Of a DNA stretch of 64,000 nucleotides, positions 52,784 to 62,790 are shown in pieces. The notes beneath the pieces are model-generated. The model did no database searches and was not told where the DNA came from. It saw only the letters and a list, made by a program, of their open reading frames with translations. Numbering within the stretch: position 1 is the stretch's first letter; each line of letters opens with the position of its first letter. The stretch lies in NCBI GenBank assembly GCA_964462515.1, contig CAYWXK010000005.1:1-64000 (forward strand), in the 5' to 3' direction. The stretch is from CAYWXK01 sp964462515 (GTDB lineage Bacteria > Planctomycetota > Phycisphaerae > Sedimentisphaerales > Anaerobacaceae). Made by a program: the position numbers and the translations under genes.

Positions 52784-54109
52784 ATGGCTGAACAAGTTGT
52801 AAGAGTTGGGCTGGTTGGTTTTGGCACCGTAGGCAGCGGCATCGCAAAAATAATATTAGAAGATGCGGATTCGATAGCTGTCCGGACCAGCGTTCGGCTG
52901 GAGCTTGGCTGCGTTGTGGATATTGATACAAATTCGCCTCGGCCCGTGAAGCTGCCGCCGGGCGTCCTTACAAATGATTTGGATAAGCTGCTGAAAGACG
53001 ACAGTATTCGGATAGGCGTTGAAATGGTCGGCGGCACTAATGCGGCGAAGGAAATCCAGTTGAAGATGCTCGAAGCAGGCAAAGACGTAGTTACCGCCAA
53101 TAAAGCGCTGTTGGCTGAGTATGGTTATGAGCTTTACAGAGCTGCTCACAAGAATAATCGGTGTATAGCATTCGAGGCGAGCTGTGCGGGAGGGATACCG
53201 ATAATTTCGGCTATCCGCACAGGGTTGGTGGCAAATAGAATCAGTGCGATGTATAGCATCGTAAACGGGACGTGCAACTATATCCTCTCGAATATGTCCA
53301 TCAAGGGTGAGGATTTTTCTGCGGCTCTGACACAAGCCCAGCAAAAAGGTTTTGCAGAGGCCGACCCTACACTGGATATAAGCGGCCTTGACAGCGCCCA
53401 CAAGCTGGCGATACTGGGGTCGTTAGCATTCGGGTATGAAATTTCGATGGATGATATTTTTGTTGAGGGCATTGAGGGAGTTTCACAAGAGGATATTCGC
53501 TACGGCAGCGAGATGGGCTATTGTTTGAAGCTGCTTGCAATCGGGCAGAGAAGTCAGCAAGGCAAGATTTCGCTTCGGGTTCACCCATCTTTTATTGCCA
53601 GGGATAATGCTCTTGCGCGGGTAGAAGGGCCGTTTAATGCTATCAGCGTATTCGGCAGCGCGGTCGGCCAGGTAATTTTCTATGGTAGAGGAGCCGGAAT
53701 GATGCCTACCGCGAGTGCGGCTGTGGCGGACATTATTGATGTGGCTCTTGGTAACTCGGCTACGACTTTTCGGCACCTGCGTATTAAGCCGAGGAGCGAA
53801 GCACAAGCGCTAATAGAGAAAATTGGCGAGACGGTAAGTAGATTTTATATAAGAGTAATGGCTAAGGATAAGCCTGGCGTAGTAGCCAAATACAGCAAAA
53901 TACTTGGCGACCACCAGATAAGCATCTCCGGGGCGTTACAGCACGAGGGTGCAGGGCCTGACAATACTGTGCCGGTGGTGATAACGACGCATAGCACGCA
54001 ACAAAAGAATATGAGCGAGGCGTTAAAGGAATTAGAGAAACTGGATGTATTCAGGGGAAAGCCGGTCTGTATAAGAATCGTAGATATACCGGAAGACAAG
54101 GAAAGCTAA
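52784..54109 (+). CDS. hom: Homoserine dehydrogenase
   Basis: A 441-residue enzyme that reduces aspartate semialdehyde to homoserine, the branch to threonine and methionine. The Rossmann start is GLVGFGTVGSGIAK; the catalytic domain has EASCAGGIPIISAIR, NGTCNYIL and EADPTLDISGLDSAHKL. A C-terminal ACT domain (about 365-441, FYIRVMAKDKPGVVAKYSKI) suggests feedback control. Its start has GGAG upstream. The apgM-type gene follows after 31 nt and lysC comes next. Confidence 0.97.
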   Translation: MAEQVVRVGLVGFGTVGSGIAKIILEDADSIAVRTSVRLELGCVVDIDTNSPRPVKLPPGVLTNDLDKLLKDDSIRIGVEMVGGTNAAKEIQLKMLEAGKDVVTANKALLAEYGYELYRAAHKNNRCIAFEASCAGGIPIISAIRTGLVANRISAMYSIVNGTCNYILSNMSIKGEDFSAALTQAQQKGFAEADPTLDISGLDSAHKLAILGSLAFGYEISMDDIFVEGIEGVSQEDIRYGSEMGYCLKLLAIGQRSQQGKISLRVHPSFIARDNALARVEGPFNAISVFGSAVGQVIFYGRGAGMMPTASAAVADIIDVALGNSATTFRHLRIKPRSEAQALIEKIGETVSRFYIRVMAKDKPGVVAKYSKILGDHQISISGALQHEGAGPDNTVPVVITTHSTQQKNMSEALKELEKLDVFRGKPVCIRIVDIPEDKES

Positions 54110-54140
54110 AAACTCAAAGCTAAAAGTTCAAAACTGTGGT

Positions 54141-55328
54141 ATGACCAAATATGTAATAATTGTGCCTGATGGTGCGGCAGACGAGCCGCTCGAGCAATTT
54201 GGCAATAAAACGGTGCTCGATGTGGCTGAAAAGCCCAATATAGATGAAATCAGCAAGCTGGGCAGACAGGGTCTGGTAAGGACAATCCCGCAGAATATGG
54301 AGGCGGGCAGCGATGTTGCACAGATGAGTCTATTGGGCTATGACCCGCGGCAATACTACCCCGGGCGTGCGCCAATTGAGGCGGCGGCCCGCAACATCAA
54401 GCTGGGTATAGATGAATGGGTTTTCAGATGTAATCTGGTTACTATCGCGGATGGCAAAATGGCTGACCACAGTGCCGGCCACATATCGACTGTAGAAGCG
54501 GGGAAACTAATAGAAGAGCTAAACAGCCAGCTTGGTAACGAGAAAATTCGTTTTTATAGCGGTATAAGTTACAGGCACCTGGTGGTTTTTAAGGGACTTG
54601 ATTTTGCTGTTCAGACGTATCCGCCGCACGATTACATAGGGACAGCGATAGAAAAGATTCTTCCTCGCGGTAAAGGAGCCGAGGTGTTAATTGACTTGAT
54701 GGCCCGTTCACAGCAACTTTTTGCCAATCACGACATAAATAAGGTCAGAAGGGATTTAGGCGAAAACCAGGTCAGCAGTATCTGGCTTTGGGGACAGGGT
54801 AAGAGAGCGGTTGTGGAGCGGTTTGAGAAGCGATTCGGGCTGAAGGGTGCCGCTATTTGTGCGGTTGATTTAGTAAGGGGTCTGTCGATGCTGGTGGGAT
54901 TTGATGTGATAGATGTCCCCGGGGCGACGGGCTTTATTGACACAAATTATCGAGGCAAGGGGTCAGCGGCGATAGAGGCGTTGAAGAAGTATGACCTTGT
55001 TTTTATTCATATTGAGGCGCCGGATGAGGCGGGACACAACGGCAATGCAACGATGAAGAAAAAGGCCATCGAGGAGATTGACAAACATATTGTTGGGCCT
55101 GTCTTTGAGGCGCTGAAGAAGTATGAGAGCTGGCGGATACTGGTAATGCCTGACCATCCGACTCCTGTGCGAAGCTGCGCTCATTCGGCGGAGCCGGTTC
55201 CATTTGCGATGGCCGGCAGCGAGACAAGAGGGATTGTGGATGTGGGATTTAGCGAGAGTAATGCTGCTAAATCAGGACTGAGGATAGAGAATGGTTTTGA
55301 GCTGATGGAGTATTTTCTAAAAAGCTAA
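54141..55328 (+). CDS. ApgM-type phosphoglycerate mutase, possible homoserine kinase analogue
   Basis: A 395-residue protein of the archaeal-type cofactor-independent phosphoglycerate mutase (alkaline phosphatase superfamily). The catalytic start YVIIVPDGAADEP and nucleophile region EAGSDVAQMSLLGY are present, with HIEAPDEAGHNG and MPDHPTPVRSCAHSAEPVPF as the metal-binding end. It sits between hom and lysC. Genes of this subgroup in such settings have been annotated as proposed homoserine kinases (TIGR02535-type). No conventional thrB is seen here. Either a glycolytic or an amino-acid role is possible, and context favours the latter. Confidence 0.85.
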   Translation: MTKYVIIVPDGAADEPLEQFGNKTVLDVAEKPNIDEISKLGRQGLVRTIPQNMEAGSDVAQMSLLGYDPRQYYPGRAPIEAAARNIKLGIDEWVFRCNLVTIADGKMADHSAGHISTVEAGKLIEELNSQLGNEKIRFYSGISYRHLVVFKGLDFAVQTYPPHDYIGTAIEKILPRGKGAEVLIDLMARSQQLFANHDINKVRRDLGENQVSSIWLWGQGKRAVVERFEKRFGLKGAAICAVDLVRGLSMLVGFDVIDVPGATGFIDTNYRGKGSAAIEALKKYDLVFIHIEAPDEAGHNGNATMKKKAIEEIDKHIVGPVFEALKKYESWRILVMPDHPTPVRSCAHSAEPVPFAMAGSETRGIVDVGFSESNAAKSGLRIENGFELMEYFLKS

Positions 55329-55400
55329 AGGAATTTGCAGCCAAAGCCGAATTAAATATACTGTGTAAAAACATCAAACTTGCATTCAAAAGAGGTAAGT

Positions 55401-56642
55401 ATGGCAATAATTGTTCAAAAATTTGGAGGCACTTCGGTTGCGGATGCAGAGAAGATACGCAGGGCAGCCGGGCGCGTAATTGATACGGTCAAGAAGGGCT
55501 ACCAGGTTGTAGTAGTGGCTTCAGCTCGCGGGCATCAGACCGATGAGCTTATTAAGGATGCTCTGGAGCTTAATCCCAATCCACCCAAGCGAGAGATGGA
55601 CCAGCTGCTCAGCACCGGCGAGCAGCAGTCGGTGTCACTTTTTGCGATGGCCCTCGATGCTATGGGTTACAACGCTATCAGCTTTACCGGCGGACAGATT
55701 CGGATGATGACCAACAGCGACTTTACGAAGGCACAGATAAAGAGTATCGATGCCCAGCGGATACATAAGCAACTTGACCAGGGCAAAATTGTTATCGTGG
55801 CGGGCTTTCAAGGCATCGATGAAAACGAAAACATAACGACATTGGGCAGAGGCGGTTCAGACACGACAGCGGTAGCGATAGCAGCGGCTCTGGGAGCGGA
55901 GATATGCGAAATCTATACCGACGTCGATGGGATTTACACTACCGACCCGCGGATATTCAAAGATGCCGTCAAGATGGAGGAGATTAGCTACGATGAGATG
56001 CTGGAGATGGCGAGCCTCGGAGCCGGCGTTATGCATAATCGGGCTGTTGCTTTTGGCAAAAAATACGATGTCAAGATTCACGTAAGACACAGCGGTAAAG
56101 AAGTAGAAGGAACAATAATTACTCATGAGGTGCCACAAATGGAAGGTGTAGTGGTTACAGGCGCGACAATGCAAAAAGATATGGCCAAGATAGATTTGGT
56201 GGGCGTGGATAACGTGCCGGGCAATGCTGCAAAGATTTTTGCTCATCTGGCAAGGGCCAAGGTAGTAGTCAACGACATTGTTCAAACTGAGCTTAACAAG
56301 GACAAGGCAAACCTGTCGTTTATGGTAAGTATTTCGGATTTGGCCGCTGCTAAAGAGGCGGTTGAGAAAATTGAGGATGAGATTAACTGCGAAAAGGTAT
56401 TTAGCCGCGATGACATTGCTCTGGTCTCTGTGGTGGGCGTTGGAATGCGAACGCACTATGGGGTGGCTGAAAAGATGTTCGGTGCGCTGGCAAAAGGAAA
56501 AGTCAATATAGATTTGATTACGACCAGTGAAATCCGCATTAGCTGCGCTGTGAATAAGACCGATGCTGAGAAGGCTCTTAACGCGGTGTGCGTGGCCTTT
56601 GAATTGGATAAACCCGCACAGGAACGGACAAAGACCTATTGA
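55401..56642 (+). CDS. lysC: Aspartate kinase
   Basis: A 413-residue enzyme that phosphorylates aspartate, the first step to lysine, threonine and methionine. Motifs are VQKFGGTSVADAEKI, LGRGGSDTTAVAIAAAL and TDPRIFKDA, with two C-terminal ACT domains (KIDLVGVDNVPGNAAKIF and LVSVVGVGMRTHYGVAEKMF) for end-product control. The ATG at 55401 with AGAGG upstream is chosen over an upstream frame at 55380. It is in an operon with hom and the apgM-type gene. Confidence 0.97.
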   Translation: MAIIVQKFGGTSVADAEKIRRAAGRVIDTVKKGYQVVVVASARGHQTDELIKDALELNPNPPKREMDQLLSTGEQQSVSLFAMALDAMGYNAISFTGGQIRMMTNSDFTKAQIKSIDAQRIHKQLDQGKIVIVAGFQGIDENENITTLGRGGSDTTAVAIAAALGAEICEIYTDVDGIYTTDPRIFKDAVKMEEISYDEMLEMASLGAGVMHNRAVAFGKKYDVKIHVRHSGKEVEGTIITHEVPQMEGVVVTGATMQKDMAKIDLVGVDNVPGNAAKIFAHLARAKVVVNDIVQTELNKDKANLSFMVSISDLAAAKEAVEKIEDEINCEKVFSRDDIALVSVVGVGMRTHYGVAEKMFGALAKGKVNIDLITTSEIRISCAVNKTDAEKALNAVCVAFELDKPAQERTKTY

Positions 56643-56652
56643 CGAATAGCAG

Positions 56653-57312
56653 TTGGCTAAAAGAAGAAAAAGCATTTATGCGATGAGCAGACGCCGGCGA
56701 GCCGGCATAACCATTTTATTTGTGCTGGCAGTGGCGTTTTTGCTTTGGCTTGACCACGGGGTAATTAAGCCTAAGTGGCAAGCGCCATCTGAATCCAACG
56801 AATCAACAAAGGCCTACGATTTAGAGAAATACCACGCCAAGACTTTCAGTGTTGTAAATGTGGTGGATGGTGACACTATTGATATAGATGTGGCTGACGG
56901 CACATACGACCGGACAAGAGTTCGGCTCTGGGGAATTGATACGCCGGAGACAAAAAATCCTGAAACCGGTGTTATGTATTTTGGCCCGGAGGCGGCTGAA
57001 TTCACAAGAAAATTGGCTCTTGGGAAGCCAGTTACAATTTATCTTGATGAAAACCGCACGAGGGATAAATACAACCGGCTTCTGGCATACATCAAGTTAT
57101 CTGATGGCGGGTTTTTGAATGAGGTTCTACTAACCGAAGGTTTTGCTTATGCGGATTTACGGTTTAAGCACGATTTCTACAATAAATACAAACAGCTTGA
57201 GAGTATTGCACGCACAAGCAAAAAGGGCTTGTGGGAAGGTGTAACATACGAACAACTGCCAAAATGGCTACAAAAGGAAAAATCAAATAGCAAAAATCAA
57301 AGTGCAAAATGA
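56653..57312 (+). CDS. Membrane-anchored staphylococcal-nuclease-like protein
   Basis: A 219-residue protein. A basic N-terminus and one TM helix (AGITILFVLAVAFLLWL, about 16-32) lead to an SNase domain with VVNVVDGDTIDIDV, the catalytic Arg and Glu in RVRLWGIDTPE, and the second Arg in RDKYNRLLAY. The frame opens with TTG at 56653; an ATG at 56683 is an alternative. It lies 10 nt after lysC, so it is likely cotranscribed, although unrelated in function. It probably degrades nucleic acids outside the membrane. Confidence 0.92.
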   Translation: MAKRRKSIYAMSRRRRAGITILFVLAVAFLLWLDHGVIKPKWQAPSESNESTKAYDLEKYHAKTFSVVNVVDGDTIDIDVADGTYDRTRVRLWGIDTPETKNPETGVMYFGPEAAEFTRKLALGKPVTIYLDENRTRDKYNRLLAYIKLSDGGFLNEVLLTEGFAYADLRFKHDFYNKYKQLESIARTSKKGLWEGVTYEQLPKWLQKEKSNSKNQSAK

Positions 57313-57382
57313 TTGATTCTCGATACTCGATTCTCGATACTTGTCGAACGAGTATCCACTATACCTTTTTGGATTTTGATTT
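57313..57382. repeat. Direct repeat of a TTCTCGATACT word
   Basis: TGATTCTCGATACTCGATTC is followed by a second TCTCGATACT unit, between two convergent genes. Similar words recur in other spacers. Confidence 0.5.
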
Positions 57383-57952
57383 TTAATTTTTGAATTTTAA
57401 TCTTCTTATTATCAAGCTGCCAAAACTGAGCAGCAAAAGTGTGGCTGGTTCAGGTACCGTAGAGAACGAAATATAGTAAATAGGGTCAAACCAGCTTATC
57501 CTATGGTCATAGAAAACTACCTTGCAAATGCCTACTTTTGTAGCAGTGTAGTCGATAATAAACCAGTCACCTGCTTCTATACCGGTTGAGCCGGTATACA
57601 AATCAAATCCATCGATACCTGGTTCTTCCCAGTCGCAGACAAAAGCTTCGTTACCTGCTGCCAGAAGGTGAGAACCCGACCAATCACCACATACTCGTGG
57701 TCCTCTCGCTGACAGAATCCCGTAATCCCAGTACTCTTCTTCGATTGTCAAACTACCTCCATCGTTCCCAAAAGACCCCCAGTATTCGCTTACATCCGAG
57801 CTTACTATGATTGTCAGGTTAGTTCCGACCATTATGTCCCGGCCATCATAAGGGGTATTCCCGTCGGCCTCAAATACTCTGGTTGAAACCGTTCCAAAAG
57901 CTATAGTGGGCATACCAAATAGTACAAATGCAGTTAATGCGAGCTTATTCAT
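57383..57952 (-). CDS. PEP-CTERM sorting-signal protein
   Basis: A 189-residue exported protein with signal peptide (MNKLALTAFVLFGMPTIAFG) and a classical C-terminal PEP-CTERM tail: VPEPATLLLLSFGSLIIRRL. That tail is recognised by exosortase in bacteria that make exopolysaccharide. The middle is a beta-rich, Gly/Tyr-rich domain of unknown function with Cys pairs. No exosortase gene is in the window. It is a single gene between two convergent or divergent neighbours. Confidence 0.9.
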   Translation of the reverse strand: MNKLALTAFVLFGMPTIAFGTVSTRVFEADGNTPYDGRDIMVGTNLTIIVSSDVSEYWGSFGNDGGSLTIEEEYWDYGILSARGPRVCGDWSGSHLLAAGNEAFVCDWEEPGIDGFDLYTGSTGIEAGDWFIIDYTATKVGICKVVFYDHRISWFDPIYYISFSTVPEPATLLLLSFGSLIIRRLKFKN

Positions 57953-58321
57953 AATTTATGCTTCTTACTTAAAAAGCATTCTTATGCAACAAAAACCAAT
58001 TTTTGTGGGTGAAAGCCTGAAATGGGCTCCGCCGAGCTTTCTCACCACCGCTCCTTCAAAAAATAAACTACCTGATTAAGTCGGAAATGTCAAGAGAAAA
58101 AGGGCGAAAATATTAAATTTTTGGACAAATCCGGAAGAAGGCCTGAAACTAGGTTTTTGCAGATTTTATAGAAACCAGTAGCTTATAATTTCGAATATCG
58201 AATTTCGAAATCTGAAACAATATCTAATGTCCAAAATTCAAATGACCTAAAACAGCTATGTTTTGAATATTTGAGCATTTGAATCTTGAATTTGTTTCGG
58301 ATTTCGACTTTATACATTGTT
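57953..58321. other. Spacer with TTCGAATATCGAATTTCGAA words
   Basis: Only low-complexity words, such as ATTTCGAATATCGAATTTCG at about 58190-58210 and AATTCAAATGACC nearby, are seen. No gene. Confidence 0.6.
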
Positions 58322-59704
58322 CTACAGCTTATATTCTTTTATTTTTCGGTAGAGGGTTCGTTCGCCAATGCCGAGGATTTTGGCGGCGATTTGACGGTTG
58401 CCTTTTGTTTTAGCGAGTGTTTCGGCTATCGCCTGTTTTTCAAGCTCGTTAAGAGACAAACCTGCTGCGGAAGATTGTGGGCGAGGGCCAGCGGCTAATT
58501 GCCTGGGCTGATGAATTTCGGGCGGCATATCCTGAATGTCGAGCTGATTACGGTCGCACATTACGACCATTGTTTTGATGGCATTTCGGAGCTGGCGGAT
58601 GTTGCCCGGCCACTGGTAATTGGTGAGAATTGACATCGCTGAATCTGTTATGCCGGTTACTTTTGAGCCGGTTTCTTCCACGGCTTCTTTGAGAAAGTAT
58701 TGGACAAATTCCGGTATGTCCTCGGCTCTATCACGGAGGGCCGGCAGGGAGATATTTACGCCTTTTATTCTAAAATACAAATCCTCTCTGAATTTTTTTT
58801 CTTCTATAAGCTCTCGCAGGTCGTGGTTTGTAGCGCTAATTATGCGGACATCTACCACGGTGGCTTTGTTTGAGCCGACCGGTATGACGATGCCATCTTC
58901 GATGACACGCAGCAGTTTGGCCTGCATATTGAGAGGCATATCGCCGATTTCGTCTAAAAACAGAGTTCCTTTGTCGGCAATTTCAAATAGACCTTTTCTG
59001 TCGGTGGTTGCGCCGGTGAAGGCGCCTTTTACGTGGCCGAATAACTCGCTCTCCAACAAAGTATCGGTCAGTCCTGCACAATTCATTGGTCTGAAGGGTT
59101 TATCCCATCGCAGCGAATTGTAGTGAATGGCTTTTGCCAGCAGCTCCTTGCCTGTTCCGGATTCGCCCTCAATTAGGATGTATATATTGGTTGGGGCGAC
59201 ACGTTTCAGGATATTAAATATGTTCTGGATTGCCGGGTTTTCGCCGCGCACACCTTCAAATTGAAAATGTTCTTTGGCCTTTTCGGCTTTTTGAGGGCTG
59301 CGGGAGTATGCGGTCGATACCTTTCGGAAGGCTTGCTGAACAAGCGTGCGAAGCTGGTCAACATCAACAGGTTTAACCAGATAATCGTATGCCCCCCGCT
59401 TTAATGCTTCCTTACAGGTGTCGATGGTTGCATAAGCGGTTACTAAAATGACCTCTGTTTTGTCATTGAGCGTTTTGGCTTGTTCGAGGATGGCCAAGCC
59501 ATCGATATCACTATCGAGCTTAAGGTCGGTAACAATGACATCGACCGGCTGGCTGCGGATAATATCCAGGGCATCTTTGCCTGTATAGACAGCAATTGGC
59601 TTTGCGTCCGCTTTCTGGAGTGCTTCAACTATGCCATCGGCGTGGTCGCGCTCGTCATCGACAACCAAGATTAAGTTTTCATTTTCTTTCAAATTCACAC
59701 TCAA
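58322..59704 (-). CDS. NtrC-family sigma54-dependent response regulator
   Basis: A 460-residue regulator. The receiver domain has DDERD, phospho-acceptor Asp60 (VIVTDLKLDSD) and Lys in LVKPVD. The AAA+ sigma54-activation domain has Walker A GESGTGKE, the GAFTGA loop that contacts sigma54, and GTLFLDEIGDMP. A Fis-type HTH closes the protein (NRQIAAKILGIGERTLYRKI). It overlaps the kinase gene by 4 nt, so they form one two-component pair. Its target promoters should have a GG-N10-GC element; I did not find a clear one nearby. Confidence 0.96.
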   Translation of the reverse strand: MSVNLKENENLILVVDDERDHADGIVEALQKADAKPIAVYTGKDALDIIRSQPVDVIVTDLKLDSDIDGLAILEQAKTLNDKTEVILVTAYATIDTCKEALKRGAYDYLVKPVDVDQLRTLVQQAFRKVSTAYSRSPQKAEKAKEHFQFEGVRGENPAIQNIFNILKRVAPTNIYILIEGESGTGKELLAKAIHYNSLRWDKPFRPMNCAGLTDTLLESELFGHVKGAFTGATTDRKGLFEIADKGTLFLDEIGDMPLNMQAKLLRVIEDGIVIPVGSNKATVVDVRIISATNHDLRELIEEKKFREDLYFRIKGVNISLPALRDRAEDIPEFVQYFLKEAVEETGSKVTGITDSAMSILTNYQWPGNIRQLRNAIKTMVVMCDRNQLDIQDMPPEIHQPRQLAAGPRPQSSAAGLSLNELEKQAIAETLAKTKGNRQIAAKILGIGERTLYRKIKEYKL

Positions 59705-60531
59705 CTATCCTGAAGAGGTAGTTTTATTGTGAACGCTGTGCCTTTGTCCAGCTCACTTGCAACGGTTATAGTTCCATTGTGTGCGGAAACAACTTTTTTT
59801 GTTGTGGCTAAACCCAATCCGATTCCGTGCGGTCGAGCCGAGTAATAGGCGTTAAAGATGTGCGGTAACTTATCCGGGGCGATGCCTGTGCCGGTATCGC
59901 TAATCTGGATGACCGCATCTTTTTTCTGACGGTCGGTTCTTATCATCAGCTCGCCGCCTTCGGTCATAGCCTGCTGGGCATTGATAAATAGATTCAATAT
60001 TGCTTGTTTTAGCATACCTGCATCGACTTTACAAATAAGCGGCTCTTTAGATAAACTCTGGCGAACGGTTATGGAGCGGCTGTGGGCCTGGGGCAGGTAA
60101 AAATCGACCATATCGCTAATAAGCTCGTTGACGTCAACACTTGATAGCTGCAATTCGGTTTTGCCGATGTAACGCAGAAAGCCTTCAAGTATCTGTTCGA
60201 GCCTATCGGTCTCTTTCTGGATAACGGCAATTTTTCTCAGTGCCCGTGCAATTATTCTGTCGTCTTTTTCTGCTGTGATTTTACACGCATCTGTAGAATT
60301 TACGCTCTGGAGATCCTCGCTAATGAGTGTCAAATTAACCTTGATAGTAGAAAGTGGATTCTTGATTTCGTGAGCGAGGGCGCCAGTCAACTTGCTCAAT
60401 TCCTCGAGCTGTTTGATATACACATCTGTGGTTTTTTGGATTTCAGAAACCATTTTAGCTCGTAGTTTATAGTTGCAGAACGCGGCGAATATGGAACAAA
60501 AAGCAAATAGGCAAAAGCCATAAAGTAACAA
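59701..60531 (-). CDS. Membrane histidine kinase paired with the NtrC-like regulator
   Basis: A 276-residue kinase. One N-terminal TM helix (LLYGFCLFAFCSIFAAF, about 2-18), a short coiled coil, the H-box with His54 (ALAHEIKNPLSTIKVN), the N-box (NLFINAQQAM), G1 (ISDTGTGIAPDKLPHIF) and G2 (GIGLGLATTKKVVSAHNG) are present. Its sensor region is minimal, as in NtrB-like kinases that sense internal signals. It starts 45 nt after pnp on the same strand and overlaps the regulator (4 nt). Confidence 0.94.
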   Translation of the reverse strand: MLLYGFCLFAFCSIFAAFCNYKLRAKMVSEIQKTTDVYIKQLEELSKLTGALAHEIKNPLSTIKVNLTLISEDLQSVNSTDACKITAEKDDRIIARALRKIAVIQKETDRLEQILEGFLRYIGKTELQLSSVDVNELISDMVDFYLPQAHSRSITVRQSLSKEPLICKVDAGMLKQAILNLFINAQQAMTEGGELMIRTDRQKKDAVIQISDTGTGIAPDKLPHIFNAYYSARPHGIGLGLATTKKVVSAHNGTITVASELDKGTAFTIKLPLQDS

Positions 60532-60576
60532 AAGCCATTTGTGATTGGCTTTTGATTTGTATCTGTAACTAAGTTG

Positions 60577-62757
60577 TTATTTTTTCTTAGCGGCTTCTGG
60601 TTTTTCTTTTTGTTCGGTTTTGCTAAGCTCGGCGATGGCGGCTTTACGTGAGAGCTTGAATCTGCCCTGCTCATCAATTGACAGCAGCTTGACCGGTATT
60701 TCGTCCCCTACTTTGCAGACGTCCTCAACGTTTCTGACGTAGCCATCGCTTAGCTCACTGATATGGCATAGTCCTTCGACACCAGGCAAGATTTCAACAA
60801 AGGCGCCAAAGTCCTTCACAGAGACTACTTTTGATTGATTATATATCCGTCCGACCATTGGAGGCTGTGTAATTGATTCAATAATTTCCTTAGCCTTGAG
60901 GTGGCCATCGCCGCCAACACAACTGATGTAAATCGTGCCGTCTTCTTCGACCTCGATAGTCGTGTCGGTCTGTTCCTGGATGCTCTTAATCATCTTGCCG
61001 CCGGGTCCAATTACCTTGCCGATAAACTCAGGGTCAATCTCAACGGTTACCAGCTTTGGTGCATAAACGCTTAATTGCGGCCTGGGTTTGCTGATGGTTG
61101 CGTTCATACTCTTGAGAATTTCGAGACGGGCTGATTTTGCGCGTTCCAGGGCCTCGACCATAATGTTGTGCGGCAATCCCTGGGCTTTTATATCGAGCTG
61201 TATCGCTGTGATGCCATCGGTAGTGCCGGCGACTTTGAAATCCATATCTCCGAAATGGTCTTCTTCGCCAATGATATCGGTTAGCAATTCGTGGTGGCTG
61301 TTCTCGTCTGTGACCATACCGATTGATATACCTGCGACGGCCTGTTTAATCGGGACGCCCGCATCCATAAGCGCCAGTGACCCGCCACAGACCGAAGCCA
61401 TTGAGCTTGAACCATTTGATTCGGTAATATCCGAGATGATTCTGATAGTGTAGGCAAATTGGTCTTCCGGCGGCCTGACAGGCACTAATGCTCGTTCTGC
61501 GAGGGCGCCGTGTCCGATTTCGCGGCGGCCTGGCCCGCGAACGGGTCGCACCTCGCCGACGGAGAACGGCGGAAAGTTATAATGAAGCGTAAAATTTTGA
61601 GCGTATTCATCCAGTAAGCCATCGATAATCTGTGCATCCCGGATTGTCCCGAGAGTAACGGTTACAAGGGACTGGGTCTCGCCACGGGTAAATAGAGCTG
61701 AGCCGTGCGTTCGGGGCAAAATACCCACTTCACAAGAGATTGGGCGAACGTCAACATAGCTTCTGCCATCGAGGCGTTTGCCTTCCAACAACAGTTTGCG
61801 AACAACCAGCTTTTCTATCTTCTCAAAGATTCGCTTCAGCATTACTTTGTCACATTTTGGCGTAACTTTCTGTGCAAGGTCTGATGTGTCGGGACCGGGA
61901 CTATCCCCGATTGTGCAGTATTCGGTAACTAATTGCTCAAATAGCTCCTCAACCCCGAGTTGTCGGGGCTGCTTGGCTGGGATTTGCTTAAGCGCGTAGA
62001 GTCGGTCCATTATCCGTGAGGAGATTTGCGAATAAAGCTCGTTATCAATTTCGATAATAGGAGATTCTTTTTCGGCGCCAATTTTTCCCCGGAGCTCCTC
62101 AATCATCTCGCAGACTTGACTAATGGTTTTGTGGGCTATCAAGACAGCATCAGCAGCAATTTGTTCCGATACTTCTTTAGCGCCGACTTCAATCATATTC
62201 AAGGCATCTTTATGGCCGCCGGCAAGCATATTCAAGTCGCTTGTTTCCAACTGCTTATAAGTAGGATTGATGATAAATTGCTCATTTACTCTGCCTATCC
62301 TGCAGGCTGCGATAGGACCTAAAAAGGGGATTTTACTTATGGTAAGAGCGGCGCTTGCGCCTATTATGGCTGGGACATCAGGGTCGTTTTCCCGGTCGGC
62401 GCTTAAGACGTCCGCAACAATCTGGACCTCCTCGAAGTAACCATCCGGGAATAGCGGGCGAATGGGTCGGTCAATCATTCTGGCGGTAAGAATTTCCTTT
62501 GTGGATGGTCTTCCCTCGCGTTTAATGAAGCCGCCGGGGAATTTGCCTGCGGCACTTTGCTTCTCGCGATACTCGACACTCAGCGGGAAAAAATCAATCT
62601 CTTCAGCTCTTGGCGGCGCTGTTACCACAGCAACAAGAACTACAGTCTCACCATATCGGACGACCACGGAGCCGTGCGCTTGTTTAGCGATTTTGCCTGT
62701 TTCGATAGATAAGATTCTTCCTCCGATTTCTCTTTCCACTTTACATACGTCAAACAT
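60577..62757 (-). CDS. pnp: Polyribonucleotide nucleotidyltransferase (PNPase)
   Basis: A 726-residue RNA exonuclease/polymerase of the degradosome. Order: first RNase PH domain, helical domain, second RNase PH domain (GPGRREIGHGALAERAL, GSSSMASVCGGSLALMDAG), KH domain (FIGKVIGPGGKMIKSI) and S1 domain (GRIYNQSKVVSVKDFGAF), with a short Lys-rich tail. Length is usual (about 700). It follows rpsO after 88 nt, the classical pair, and is followed by the kinase and regulator. Confidence 0.97.
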   Translation of the reverse strand: MFDVCKVEREIGGRILSIETGKIAKQAHGSVVVRYGETVVLVAVVTAPPRAEEIDFFPLSVEYREKQSAAGKFPGGFIKREGRPSTKEILTARMIDRPIRPLFPDGYFEEVQIVADVLSADRENDPDVPAIIGASAALTISKIPFLGPIAACRIGRVNEQFIINPTYKQLETSDLNMLAGGHKDALNMIEVGAKEVSEQIAADAVLIAHKTISQVCEMIEELRGKIGAEKESPIIEIDNELYSQISSRIMDRLYALKQIPAKQPRQLGVEELFEQLVTEYCTIGDSPGPDTSDLAQKVTPKCDKVMLKRIFEKIEKLVVRKLLLEGKRLDGRSYVDVRPISCEVGILPRTHGSALFTRGETQSLVTVTLGTIRDAQIIDGLLDEYAQNFTLHYNFPPFSVGEVRPVRGPGRREIGHGALAERALVPVRPPEDQFAYTIRIISDITESNGSSSMASVCGGSLALMDAGVPIKQAVAGISIGMVTDENSHHELLTDIIGEEDHFGDMDFKVAGTTDGITAIQLDIKAQGLPHNIMVEALERAKSARLEILKSMNATISKPRPQLSVYAPKLVTVEIDPEFIGKVIGPGGKMIKSIQEQTDTTIEVEEDGTIYISCVGGDGHLKAKEIIESITQPPMVGRIYNQSKVVSVKDFGAFVEILPGVEGLCHISELSDGYVRNVEDVCKVGDEIPVKLLSIDEQGRFKLSRKAAIAELSKTEQKEKPEAAKKK

Positions 62758-62790
62758 ATACTACCTCATTAACAATCGAATAAATCCATA

